Below, piece by piece: positions 56,451-64,000 of a stretch of 64,000 bases of DNA. The translations under genes and the position numbers were made by a program. The stretch lies in contig NZ_CP080531.1 of the NCBI RefSeq assembly GCF_024746835.1, positions 2,790,001 to 2,854,000 of the forward strand, read 5' to 3'. Positions within the stretch are counted from its first letter, which is position 1; the number at the start of each line of letters is the position of its first letter. The DNA comes from Mesorhizobium sp. AR02. Lineage in GTDB: Bacteria; Pseudomonadota; Alphaproteobacteria; Rhizobiales; Rhizobiaceae. The notes beneath the pieces were generated by a model, which was given only the letters and a program-made list of their open reading frames with translations, did no database searches and had not been told where the DNA came from.

Positions 56451-58235
56451 TCAGGCGTTGCTCGGCTTCCCGTAAACCGGCGTCGCGATACCTTCCATCC
56501 GTGCCTTGATCTGCAGCGCCACATATTTGGAGTAAAAACGCGACAGCGCCAGATTGCCGCCGTGGAACCACAGCGCTTCCTGCGCCGTCGGCTTCCACAT
56601 GTTGCGCAGCTCGCCTTGCCAGGGGCCGGGGTCGCCCTTCACACCCGAGCCGAGGCCCCAGCATGGCCCTACCTTGTCGGCGACTTCGCGCGAGACGAGC
56701 GCTGCAACATTCTCGTTCATCGACTGGTAGCCGGTGCAGGCGATGATGGCGTCGGCCTCGAGTTCGCTGCCGTCCTCGAACAGGATGCCATTTTTCGTCA
56801 GCGATTTGATGGCGACGCCGCTGCGGATGCCGATCTTGCCGTCGATGATCAAGTCGGAAGTACCGACATCGATGTAGTAGCCGGAGCCGGTGCGGTAGGC
56901 CTTCATCAGCAAGCCGGTTTCGTCGTCGCCGAAATCGATGGCGAAGCCGGAGGCGCTGAGCCGATCATAGAACGCCGCGTCGCGCGCCCGGATGACCTCG
57001 TACAGCGCGCGCTGGCCCTTGGGCACCAGCGCGAAGGGCGTCGAGGCGACGATCATGTCGGCCTTCTCGGTGGTGATGCCGCGCGCCAGCGCGCTTTCCG
57101 AGAAGATCTCGAAGCCGACCTCCATCAGCGTGTCGGATTTGACCACGGTGGTCGGTGAGCGCTGGATCATGGTGACGTCGGCGCCGCTCTCCCAGAGATC
57201 AACGCAGACGTCATGGCCGGAGCTGGCCGCGCCGATGACGGCAACGCGTCTGCCGCGGAATTTTTCGCCGCTGGCATACTGGCTGGAGTGCAGCAATTCG
57301 CCCTTGAAGTCACCGGCGCCGGCGAGGTCGATCTTTCGCGGCGGCCCGTAGGCGCCGGTGGCGAAGACGATGTGTTTCGGTTTCAGCGTGATGTGCCGGC
57401 CGACGCGGTCGACCACCACGGTCCACTCTTTCTGCGCCTCGTCATAGGACGCGCTGAGGCATTTGGTGGCGACCCAGTAATTGAGCTCCATGACGCGCGT
57501 GTACATTTCCAGCCAGTCGCCCATCTTGTCCTTGGGCGTGAACACAGGCCAGTTATCCGGAAACGGAATGTAGGGCAGATGGTCGTACCAGACCGGATCG
57601 TGCAGCACGAGCGTGCGGTAGCGGTTGCGCCAGGAATCGCCGGGCCTTGCGTTCTTCTCGATGACGATGGTCGGCACGCCGAGCTGCCGCAGTCGCGCGC
57701 CGAGCATGATGCCGCCCTGGCCGCCGCCGATGACCAGGCAATAGGGCTGCTCGGAAGCGCCGAGCTCGCGCGTCTCGCGCGCCCGCGCCTCCGACCAGGT
57801 CTCGCGTTCGGGGTCGGCCTTGTGGCGCACGCCGAGCGGCCGTTCCGCGCCCTTGCGTTCCTCGAATCCCCTGAGGTCGGTCATCGCCGTGAACAAAGTC
57901 CGGCAGCGGCCATCGCGCAGCCGCATGATGCCTTGGCCCGACGCCACCGCGGTCTCGAATGTGAACCAGGCTTCGATGGTGCCTTCGTCCGAGGTCGCCT
58001 CGCCGGTGAGCTGCCATGCGGTGGGTTTTGTCGTCGCCAGCGTTGCCTTGAGCATGGCGGCGACGGCCCCACGGCCTTCCATCGTCGTGACGTTCCAGGT
58101 GAAGGTCAGAAGATCGCGCCAGTAGCAATCATCGACGAACAGGTTAGTTGCCGCGGCTATGTCGCCGGCTGCGAGCGCCAGCGCCAGGGATTCGAGCCAT
58201 GCGGCGGCCTGTTTCGATGGTGCTATTTCGAGCAT
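56451..58235 (-). CDS. Flavin-containing monooxygenase with N-terminal NTF2-like domain
   Basis: A 594-residue fusion. Residues about 1-125 form an NTF2/SnoaL-like domain (NLFVDDCYWRDLLTFTWNV). The rest is a class B flavoprotein: FAD loop VIGGGQGGIMLGARL (about 168-182), NADPH loop IGAASSGHDV, and the C-terminal ADAIIACTGYQS segment. It may hydroxylate or do Baeyer-Villiger-type oxidation of a small carbonyl or amine. ATG 58235 is chosen; upstream sequence is a repeat. It is transcribed toward the acetyltransferase and away from the RpiR gene cluster. Confidence 0.85.
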   Translation of the reverse strand: MLEIAPSKQAAAWLESLALALAAGDIAAATNLFVDDCYWRDLLTFTWNVTTMEGRGAVAAMLKATLATTKPTAWQLTGEATSDEGTIEAWFTFETAVASGQGIMRLRDGRCRTLFTAMTDLRGFEERKGAERPLGVRHKADPERETWSEARARETRELGASEQPYCLVIGGGQGGIMLGARLRQLGVPTIVIEKNARPGDSWRNRYRTLVLHDPVWYDHLPYIPFPDNWPVFTPKDKMGDWLEMYTRVMELNYWVATKCLSASYDEAQKEWTVVVDRVGRHITLKPKHIVFATGAYGPPRKIDLAGAGDFKGELLHSSQYASGEKFRGRRVAVIGAASSGHDVCVDLWESGADVTMIQRSPTTVVKSDTLMEVGFEIFSESALARGITTEKADMIVASTPFALVPKGQRALYEVIRARDAAFYDRLSASGFAIDFGDDETGLLMKAYRTGSGYYIDVGTSDLIIDGKIGIRSGVAIKSLTKNGILFEDGSELEADAIIACTGYQSMNENVAALVSREVADKVGPCWGLGSGVKGDPGPWQGELRNMWKPTAQEALWFHGGNLALSRFYSKYVALQIKARMEGIATPVYGKPSNA

Positions 58236-58291
58236 TCTTTCCCTCTTTGCTGCGATGCCCAATTTGTATTGGGACGGTAATTGTCGAACCC

Positions 58292-58347
58292 GGCGCTGCC
58301 CCTCATCCGCCTGCCGGCACCTTCTCCCCGTGAACGGGGAGAAGAGG
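58292..58347. repeat. Family B repeat, half copy
   Basis: GGCGCTGCCCCTCATCCGCC is followed by one hairpin CTTCTCCCCGTGAACGGGGA; the second half of the element is missing. It lies directly downstream of the RpiR gene stop. Confidence 0.6.
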
Positions 58348-59289
58348 CTAATCCCCGAGCGGCTCCATCTCCTTGCCGGTGCGGTGGATCTGGGCGTTGT
58401 ATTTGATGCGGCGCACCGTCTCGCGCGCCGAGCCGTCGAGCTTGTAGGCGGAAGCGACCGCCAACAGGTCGATCGCCGCCAGGAAGGCATAGCGTGACGC
58501 CGTCGGCTTCAGCGTGTCGGGATATTCCGGTACCGCCACCGTCAGCCTGACGTCACAGGCGCGGGCAAGGTCAGTGTCGGGCGCGGTCACGGCGATGGCG
58601 TTGGCGCGGTAGTGCTTGGCGAGTTCGACGGCCTCGATCACTTCGCGCGTGCGCCCGGTCGCCGAAATGGCGATCACCAGGTCGCCGGGTTTCAGGGTCG
58701 AGGCAGTCATGCGCATCAGATAGGGGTCACACTGGGCGCTGACGGTGATGCCGTAGCGAAACAGCCGGTATTGGGTTTCCTGCGCCAGCGCCGAGGAACT
58801 GCCGCCGAGGCCGAAGACCGTGACCTGGCGAGCCTTGGCGATCAGTTCGGCCGCCTTCTGCAGCTCACCCGGGTCGAGCTGCCGCTCGGCCTCCTGCAGC
58901 GCCCGGCGCGCCTCGCCGAACACGGCGTTCCAGAACGGCATGCCATTGTCGTTGCTGATGGCCGGCGGCTTGGCCAGATAGAGCGCGCCGACGACGAGGC
59001 TCTGCGCCAGCTTCAGCTTGAAGTCACGCACGCCCTCGCAGCCGATGGCGCGGCAGAAGCGGGTCACCGTCGGCTCGCTGACCCCGGCGCGTTCGGCAAT
59101 CGCCGCATTGGAGGCGTCGACGGCGTATTTGACATCGTCGAGCACGACATCGGCGACGCGGCGCTCCGCCGGGCGCAGCTCGCTGTAGGAATCCTTGACC
59201 AGCGAAATGATGTCGGGAATGCGCCTGATGTCGCGTCCCTCCGGCTCGTGGCTTGCAACAGGCTCTTGCTGGCTTTCAGCTTCGGTCAT
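58348..59289 (-). CDS. MurR/RpiR family transcriptional regulator
   Basis: A 313-residue regulator. The N-terminal RpiR HTH (about 30-105) has LRPAERRVADVVLDDV and AAIAERAGVSEPTVTRFCRAIG. The C-terminal SIS domain (about 140-275) has VTVFGLGGSSSALAQETQYRLFRYG and VIAISATGRTREVIEA. SIS domains sense phosphosugars or related small molecules. It is divergent from the ABC transporter genes across 312 bp and is the only regulator in the 53-64 kb block, so it likely controls the surrounding catabolic genes. Confidence 0.92.
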   Translation of the reverse strand: MTEAESQQEPVASHEPEGRDIRRIPDIISLVKDSYSELRPAERRVADVVLDDVKYAVDASNAAIAERAGVSEPTVTRFCRAIGCEGVRDFKLKLAQSLVVGALYLAKPPAISNDNGMPFWNAVFGEARRALQEAERQLDPGELQKAAELIAKARQVTVFGLGGSSSALAQETQYRLFRYGITVSAQCDPYLMRMTASTLKPGDLVIAISATGRTREVIEAVELAKHYRANAIAVTAPDTDLARACDVRLTVAVPEYPDTLKPTASRYAFLAAIDLLAVASAYKLDGSARETVRRIKYNAQIHRTGKEMEPLGD

Positions 59290-59423
59290 GAAGTCGGTCT
59301 TTCCTGCCCTTTTCGACCTGACCTCTTATCATGTTTGCACGCTGTCGTTCCATGCGCCCGGCCGCGCTGCAACCGTTGCGTGCCACGTGGGTAAGCTCGT
59401 GTTTCCTTCCCAGAGTATGTAGG

Positions 59424-59446
59424 AAAGCAACACACATTTCAAGATT
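59424..59446. promoter_or_regulatory. Candidate RpiR half-site (AAAGCAACA plus ATTTC)
   Basis: AAAGCAACACACATTTCAAG shares AAAGCAACAC and ATTTC with the perfect inverted repeat at 53981. It lies in the AT-rich part of the gap between the RpiR gene and the ABC ATPase. Confidence 0.45.
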
Positions 59447-59541
59447 GAGAAAATCACGCAAAAACAATGCTATAACTGAAGAATGGAGTTTTGATGATAC
59501 GGTTACCACCGCAAGCGCTTGACAGCAAAGTAGGATAGTTA

Positions 59542-59563
59542 CAGACTGATTTTTGGCAGTCTG
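59542..59563. promoter_or_regulatory. Inverted repeat in the ABC transporter leader
   Basis: CAGACTG-N8-CAGTCTG is a perfect 7+7 bp inverted repeat, 39 bp before the ATPase start. It could be an operator or an RNA hairpin in the leader. Confidence 0.4.
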
Positions 59564-59601
59564 GTGACCTACTGGATCATCACGCAATCTCCGAGGGGCG
59601 G

Positions 59602-60429
59602 ATGAACGCGGGCGAGATAACAACGCCGAAGCTTGGCGTGCAGGCAGCGACCAAGATCTATCACACGGCGTCCGGTGACCTCTTGGCGCTGGACCGCTGC
59701 AGTCTCGATGTCAGAGCCAATGAAATCGTCTCGATCGTCGGCCCCTCCGGTTGCGGCAAGACCACGCTGTTGTGGTCGATGTCGGGCCTGCACAGCCTGA
59801 CCAGCGGCGAAATCCGGCTCGACGGCACCAAGATCACCGGGCCGCATCCCGATATCGGCATCGTCTTCCAGGAAGCGAACCTCCTGCCCTGGCGCAATCT
59901 CGACGCCAACATCCGCTTTCCCTTCGAGATCAAGGGCGAGAAGCCGGATCGCGCCTGGATCGCGCATCTCTTGAACCGCGTCGGCCTCGACGGCTTCGGC
60001 GGCAAGTTCCCGCGTGAGCTGTCAGGCGGCATGCAGCAGCGCGCGGCGATCGTGCGGGCGCTGGCGCTGAAACCCTCGGTGCTGTTGATGGACGAGCCGT
60101 TCGGTGCGCTCGACAGCTTTACCCGCGAGGAGATGAACCGGCTGGTCGAGGAGATCTGGCTCGACACCAAGACCACCATCGTCTTCATCACCCATAGCAT
60201 CGAGGAAGCGATTTTTCTCTCGGACCGGGTCGTGGTGTTGAGTGCCCGGCCGGGGCGCGTCGCCAAGGAATACCGCGTGCCGTTTCCACGGCCGCGTTCG
60301 CTGGAGATCATGGCGACCAAGGAAGTCTTCGACCTCACCAACAGGATCAAGATGGACATTGTCGGCGAGCGTACCAGACCGACGGCGCCGGAGCGCACCA
60401 GCGCCGAGATCGTGAGGATCAGGCCATGA
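59602..60429 (+). CDS. NitT/TauT-type ABC transporter ATP-binding protein
   Basis: A 275-residue importer ATPase (SsuB/TauB/NrtD group). Walker A GPSGCGKTT (about 47-55), Q loop FQEANLLPWRN, signature LSGGMQQRAAIVRAL (about 137-151) and Walker B VLLMDEPFGALD are intact. The ATG at 59602 follows GAGGGGCG. It is coupled to the permease by an ATGA overlap. The import substrate is likely an organic anion, aromatic or pyrimidine-like compound, by family only. Confidence 0.92.
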   Translation: MNAGEITTPKLGVQAATKIYHTASGDLLALDRCSLDVRANEIVSIVGPSGCGKTTLLWSMSGLHSLTSGEIRLDGTKITGPHPDIGIVFQEANLLPWRNLDANIRFPFEIKGEKPDRAWIAHLLNRVGLDGFGGKFPRELSGGMQQRAAIVRALALKPSVLLMDEPFGALDSFTREEMNRLVEEIWLDTKTTIVFITHSIEEAIFLSDRVVVLSARPGRVAKEYRVPFPRPRSLEIMATKEVFDLTNRIKMDIVGERTRPTAPERTSAEIVRIRP

Positions 60430-61280
60430 GCGACGCCATCCCGGAATTCTCCAAATCCAAATCAGGCGCCAAGTCCGGCGACGGCAAGGATGTCAGCCTG
60501 ACCAACCTCTCGGCCTTCGCCAGCGGTCCCGGCATCAAGTCGGGCAAGGAGGTGGCGGCGATCATCGCCGTTGCCGTGATCATCATCGGCGGCATCGAGC
60601 TGGCCTTGCGGCTGTTCCACGTGCCGCTCTACATCATGCCGCCGCCAAGCTCGATCGCCTATGCGCTGTTCGACGAATTCCCGCTGATCGCGCCGCATCT
60701 CGGCTACACGCTGGTCGAACTGGTATCCGGCTTTGCCATCGGCGCCGTCGTCGGCCTGGTGCTGGCCGCCGTCATCACCCAGTTCCCCTTCGCCGAAAAG
60801 ATCGTCGCGCCGTACATCCTGCTGCTGGTCACCACGCCGATGCTGGCGCTGGTGCCGCTGCTCATCCTGCGCTTCGGCTTCGGCTACACGCCGCGCATCA
60901 TCGCGGTGGCGCTGGCCGCCGGGCCGATGGTGATGATCAACGCCGCCACCGGCTTTCGCCGCGTCGACAGCGCCAAGATCGCGCTGGCGCGGTCGTATGG
61001 TGCCAGCACCTTGCAGATCTTCTGGAAGATACGCGCGCCGATGGCGCTGCCGATGATCCTGGTCGGGCTGATGATCGGCGCCATTTTCGGCCTGCTCACC
61101 GCCGTCGGCGCCGAGATGGTCGGCGGCGGCTTCGGCCTCGGCAACCGGCTGACCACCTATTCGTCGATGATCCAGATGCCGCAGTTCTTCGCCGTGGTGC
61201 TGATCCTGTCGACGCTCGGCATCCTGATCTACGTGCTGTTCTTCCTCATCGGCAAGAAATGGGCGAGCTGGGAGGCTTGA
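60426..61280 (+). CDS. NitT/TauT-type ABC transporter permease
   Basis: A 284-residue BPD_transp_1 permease. A polar N-terminal tail (about 1-40) is followed by about six helices. The EAA-type coupling loop lies around ALARSYGASTLQIFWKIRAPMALPMILVGL (about 184-213). A typical SsuC-like start segment LYIMPPPSSIAYALFDEF is at about 65-82. It pairs with the ATPase (4-nt overlap) and the solute-binding protein 77 bp downstream. Confidence 0.92.
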   Translation: MSDAIPEFSKSKSGAKSGDGKDVSLTNLSAFASGPGIKSGKEVAAIIAVAVIIIGGIELALRLFHVPLYIMPPPSSIAYALFDEFPLIAPHLGYTLVELVSGFAIGAVVGLVLAAVITQFPFAEKIVAPYILLLVTTPMLALVPLLILRFGFGYTPRIIAVALAAGPMVMINAATGFRRVDSAKIALARSYGASTLQIFWKIRAPMALPMILVGLMIGAIFGLLTAVGAEMVGGGFGLGNRLTTYSSMIQMPQFFAVVLILSTLGILIYVLFFLIGKKWASWEA

Positions 61281-61357
61281 AGACAAGGATTTGAAGCAAG
61301 GCAAATAACGCCCGGGAGGCGGGCGGTGGACTGACGTCAAACAAAAAGGGGAAAGCC

Positions 61358-62521
61358 ATGACCAAAGACAATTTCGTCCAACAGGCGGGGATCTCCCGCC
61401 GCTATTTCCTGCAAGTGACCGGCGCCGGCCTGGTGACGGCGACCGCGCTCGGCGCCTCTGGCCGCAAGGCAAGGGCCGAGGCCTATGGCAAATTCACCTG
61501 GATCTCGCCACGCGGCACACTCGAAGTGCTCGACGACTATCCCTACTGGGCGGCCAAGAAGGCCGGCTATTTCGACGGGCTCGACACCGACATGCAGCCC
61601 GGCCCGTCCGACGGCACCGCGACGGTGAAGTTCGTCGATGTCGGCCAGGCCGACATGGGCTTCCCTTCGCCCGGCGTGTTCTCCTTCGCCATCCAGAACG
61701 GCATGAAGCTGAAATCGGTGTTCCATATGGGCGCCCGCGACACGTTCAGCATCGCCTTCCGCAAGGGCGAGGGCTCGAACGATCTGAAGAAGCTCGAAGG
61801 CAAGACCATCCTGCTCGGTTCCGCCGCCTGGCAGTCGATCACCGATCCGCTGCTCGCCGCGCAAGGCGTCGACATCAAGAAGGTCAAATATGTCGAGGCC
61901 GGCTGGCCGACCTGGGGCACGGCACTTGCCGGCGGCCAGGGCGACGCGGCCCTGTCATGGGAGGGGCTGCGCGCCGAGTGGATCGCCAAGGGTCTCGACT
62001 TCGAATACTGGCTCGGCGTGAAGAACTCCAAGCTGCCGGCCAACACCTTTGTCGTGCGCGCCGCCGACCTCGAGGATGCCGACAAGAAGGCGTTCCTGGA
62101 AAAATACCTGCGCGGCTGGGCGATGGGCCTCGAATTCGGCTACCAGAATCCACGCGCGGCGGTCGAAGCGGTGTTCGAGCAGTTCCCGACACTGGCCAAG
62201 AATCTCGGGCCAGAGCTCGGCACCACCTCGATCCTGCAGCAGATCAACGTCTTCCGTGGCGACATGGACAAGCGCGGCGGCTGGGGCTCGCACGACATGG
62301 CGAGCTGGCAGGGCTTCTTCGACGAGATCCACAAGATCGGCCAGATCACCAACCCGGTGAAGGCCGAGGATGTCTGCTCCAACGACCTGATCCCGGCGGC
62401 CAACAGTTTCGACAAGGCCAAGGTCAAGGCCGATGCCGACGGCGTCAAACTGTCGGAAGGCTTTGCCGCGCTCGATGTCGAGAAGATCAAGGCGCATCTG
62501 TTCGATTCGGCGGTGAAATAG
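61358..62521 (+). CDS. ABC transporter solute-binding protein, Tat-exported (SsuA/THI5-like)
   Basis: A 387-residue periplasmic binding protein of the NMT1/THI5-like type. The N terminus has a twin-arginine signal (SRRYFLQ, Arg14-Arg15, then a hydrophobic stretch to about 40). DYPYWAAKKAGYFDGL and KFVDVGQADMGFPSP match the ligand-pocket start of the family. Tat export suggests folding before export. An AAGGGGAAAGCC region precedes ATG 61358. Confidence 0.9.
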   Translation: MTKDNFVQQAGISRRYFLQVTGAGLVTATALGASGRKARAEAYGKFTWISPRGTLEVLDDYPYWAAKKAGYFDGLDTDMQPGPSDGTATVKFVDVGQADMGFPSPGVFSFAIQNGMKLKSVFHMGARDTFSIAFRKGEGSNDLKKLEGKTILLGSAAWQSITDPLLAAQGVDIKKVKYVEAGWPTWGTALAGGQGDAALSWEGLRAEWIAKGLDFEYWLGVKNSKLPANTFVVRAADLEDADKKAFLEKYLRGWAMGLEFGYQNPRAAVEAVFEQFPTLAKNLGPELGTTSILQQINVFRGDMDKRGGWGSHDMASWQGFFDEIHKIGQITNPVKAEDVCSNDLIPAANSFDKAKVKADADGVKLSEGFAALDVEKIKAHLFDSAVK

Positions 62522-62540
62522 AGTGGCAAGTGTCGAGGTC

Positions 62541-62714
62541 AGCGCTGCCCCTCACCTGCCTGCCGGCATCCTCTCCCCGTAAACGGGGCGAGGGACGCTG
62601 TCATCGCCGGTTTCGCCAATCATTGACGTAGCAAGAAGGGCGCCAGCGTTGGGCCAGCTTCTTTCTCCCCGTTTACGGGGAGAAATGCCCGGCAGGGCAA
62701 TGAGGGGCAGCGCT
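62541..62714. repeat. Intergenic palindromic repeat, family B copy 4
   Basis: Inverted arms begin AGCGCTGCCCCTCACCTGCC and end GGCAATGAGGGGCAGCGCT. The inner hairpins are CTCCCCGTAAACGGGG and CTCCCCGTTTACGGGGAG. The remaining sequence to 62799 includes AAAGCAATA at 62740, a weak match to the RpiR half-site. Confidence 0.8.
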
Positions 62715-62799
62715 AACCTGACGTGATTTGCTCCTGAACAAAGCAATATGGGCGGTACTGTCGCCGCGCACGATTCAATCAAGAAATTGGGAGGCTGAC

Positions 62800-63888
62800 A
62801 TGGCCGACAAGGTAAAAGTGCTGGTGGTGGGTCTCGGCAATATGGGGGCGTCGCACGCCAGCGCCTATCGCCGCTCCGAGGGCTTTCAGATCGTCGGCAT
62901 CATGAGCCGCTCGATCAAGAGCAACACCAAGATCCCAGCGGAATTAGCCTTCTATCCGCTCTACGAGAATTTCGACCAGGCGCTGAAGGAAACCAGGCCG
63001 GACGCCGTGTCGATCAACAGCTGGCCGAACACGCACGCCGAATACGCGCTGAAGGCGATCGCGGCCAATTGCCATGTGTTCATGGAGAAGCCACTCGCCA
63101 CCAACATCGAGGATGCCGAAAAGGTCGTTGCCGCAGCGCGGGCCAAGAAGCGCAAGCTGGTGCTCGGCTACATCCTGCGCGTCCATCCCTCCTGGATCAA
63201 GTTCATCGAGGTCGGCAAGACACTCGGCAAGCCGCTGGTGATGCGGCTCAACCTCAACCAGCAGAGCAGCGGCAGCGCCTGGCACTGGCACAAGAACCTG
63301 ATCGATTCGCTGATCCCAATCGTCGATTGCGGCGTGCACTATGTCGACGTCATGTGCCAGCTCACCGGCGCGAAGCCGGTGCGGGTGCATGGCATCGGCG
63401 CCAAATTGTGGGCGGAAGCCGACAAGCAGAATTACGGCCATCTGCACGTCACCTTCGATGACGGTTCTGTCGGCTGGTACGAGGCCGGCTGGGGGCCGAT
63501 GATGAGCGAGACGGCCTATTTCGTGAAGGACGTGGTCGGCCCCAAGGGCGCGGTGTCGATCGTCGCCGGCCAGGCTGCAAGCACCGCCTCGGATGCCGAA
63601 GTCTCGAACTCAGCCGACATCGACCGCCACACCAAGACCGACGCGCTGAAGATCCATTATGCCGCGGTCGACGGTGATAAGAATTTCAAAAAACCTGACG
63701 AGATCGTCAGCATGGAGGACGAACCCGGCCACCAGGAGCTGTGCGACCGCGAGCAGGCCTTCTTCCTGCGCGCCATCCGCGAGGATCTCGATCTGACCGA
63801 GCAGATGGATGCCGCGGTCAACAGCCTGCGCATCGTGCTCGCCGCCGAACAGAGCATCGAACTGGGGCGCACCGTCGAGCTGGCCTGA
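62800..63888 (+). CDS. Gfo/Idh/MocA family oxidoreductase
   Basis: A 362-residue NAD(P)-dependent dehydrogenase. The Rossmann loop VLVVGLGNMGASHA is at residues 7-20, the EKPLATN motif with catalytic Lys is near residue 91, and a DCGVHYVD-type segment (about 179-186) is in the C-terminal domain. Family members oxidise sugars, inositols or related polyols. ATG 62800 is preceded by GGGAGG; an earlier start at 62728 has no support. It is downstream of the NitT/TauT-type transporter and may act on the imported compound. Confidence 0.9.
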   Translation: MADKVKVLVVGLGNMGASHASAYRRSEGFQIVGIMSRSIKSNTKIPAELAFYPLYENFDQALKETRPDAVSINSWPNTHAEYALKAIAANCHVFMEKPLATNIEDAEKVVAAARAKKRKLVLGYILRVHPSWIKFIEVGKTLGKPLVMRLNLNQQSSGSAWHWHKNLIDSLIPIVDCGVHYVDVMCQLTGAKPVRVHGIGAKLWAEADKQNYGHLHVTFDDGSVGWYEAGWGPMMSETAYFVKDVVGPKGAVSIVAGQAASTASDAEVSNSADIDRHTKTDALKIHYAAVDGDKNFKKPDEIVSMEDEPGHQELCDREQAFFLRAIREDLDLTEQMDAAVNSLRIVLAAEQSIELGRTVELA

Positions 63889-63897
63889 AGTGGCGCC

Positions 63898-64000
63898 AGC
63901 CCCCTCATCCGGCCGCTTCGCGGCCACCTCTCCCCGTGGGGGAGAAGAGGCTGGCGGCGGTGGTGACAGTCTCCTCTCCCCCTGGGGAGAGGTCAGCCGA
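63898..64000. repeat. Family C repeat, cut by the window edge
   Basis: CCCCCTCATCCGGCCGCTTC and CACCTCTCCCCGTGGGGGAG are followed by the mirrored CCTCTCCCCCTGGGGAGAGG near the right edge, as in copies at 7787 and 34728. Confidence 0.7.

Noticed and set aside
59381..59395. CCACGTGG near 59384 as another parS site
   Set aside because: Only the CACGTG core matches; the flanking TGTTT and AAACA are absent.

Overview
The window is high-GC alphaproteobacterial DNA that looks like a Mesorhizobium-type member of the Rhizobiales. Evidence is gene content and order (dnaQ-coaE-aroE-maf-DUF299 / hemE-hemJ-rho-mnmE-mnmG-rsmG-parA-parB-holA), alphaproteobacterial parS sites, GANTC (CcrM-type) sites, and several families of palindromic intergenic repeats. 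I saw no rRNA, tRNA, CRISPR array, transposase or phage gene. The left edge cuts a gene, and the right edge lies in a repeat. REGION 1 (1-11.3 kb, accessory metabolism): end of a FAD/NAD(P)-binding protein; a DJ-1/PfpI protein divergent from an HxlR regulator; an isochorismatase-like/small alpha-beta-barrel pair divergent from a RidA gene across a perfect palindrome; a reverse-transsulfuration pair (cystathionine beta-synthase and a gamma-lyase/synthase-type enzyme); then a GlxA-type regulator beside a DddP-like M24 protein, a cysteine hydrolase and an HSL-type esterase. REGION 2 (11.3-30.2 kb, chromosome origin and partition): dnaQ, coaE, aroE, maf and ppsR run left. An AT-rich 405-bp gap with a perfect DnaA box and six GANTC sites follows and is the likely oriC. 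hemE, hemJ and rho run right, then a DUF255 protein in reverse, then mnmE-mnmG-rsmG-parA-parB with six parS-like sites (one inside hemE, five between the end of mnmE and the start of rsmG). A DUF1326/DUF2182 pair and holA close the block. REGION 3 (30.2-38.4 kb): a complete branched-chain 2-oxoacid dehydrogenase operon (E1 alpha, E1 beta, E2, E3) flanked by copies of one repeat family, then a lysine-6-dehydrogenase-like gene divergent from an Lrp/AsnC regulator. REGION 4 (38.4-51.8 kb, envelope/stress island): a 50-residue membrane peptide, a GT39 glycosyltransferase, a GT2-GtrA glycosyltransferase and a PAP2 phosphatase run right. Opposing them are a response regulator, a histidine kinase, a secreted PsbP-like protein, two ABC ATPases and an 884-residue FtsX-type permease, then a DUF1344 protein. 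A COG4705 membrane protein, a small secreted protein and an isoprenylcysteine-methyltransferase-like protein lie beside them. Four intergenic regions here share an inverted repeat of the form nTAC-N6-GTAAr, which I propose as the operator of the local response regulator. REGION 5 (51.8-64 kb): a decayed class III aminotransferase, a C39-like peptidase, an NTF2-like protein divergent from a RidA gene, a COG3964 amidohydrolase, an acetyltransferase, an NTF2-flavin monooxygenase fusion, a MurR/RpiR regulator, a NitT/TauT-type ABC transporter and a Gfo/Idh/MocA dehydrogenase. This looks like a catabolic module for an unknown small molecule, possibly run by the RpiR protein through an AAAGCAACA-type operator.
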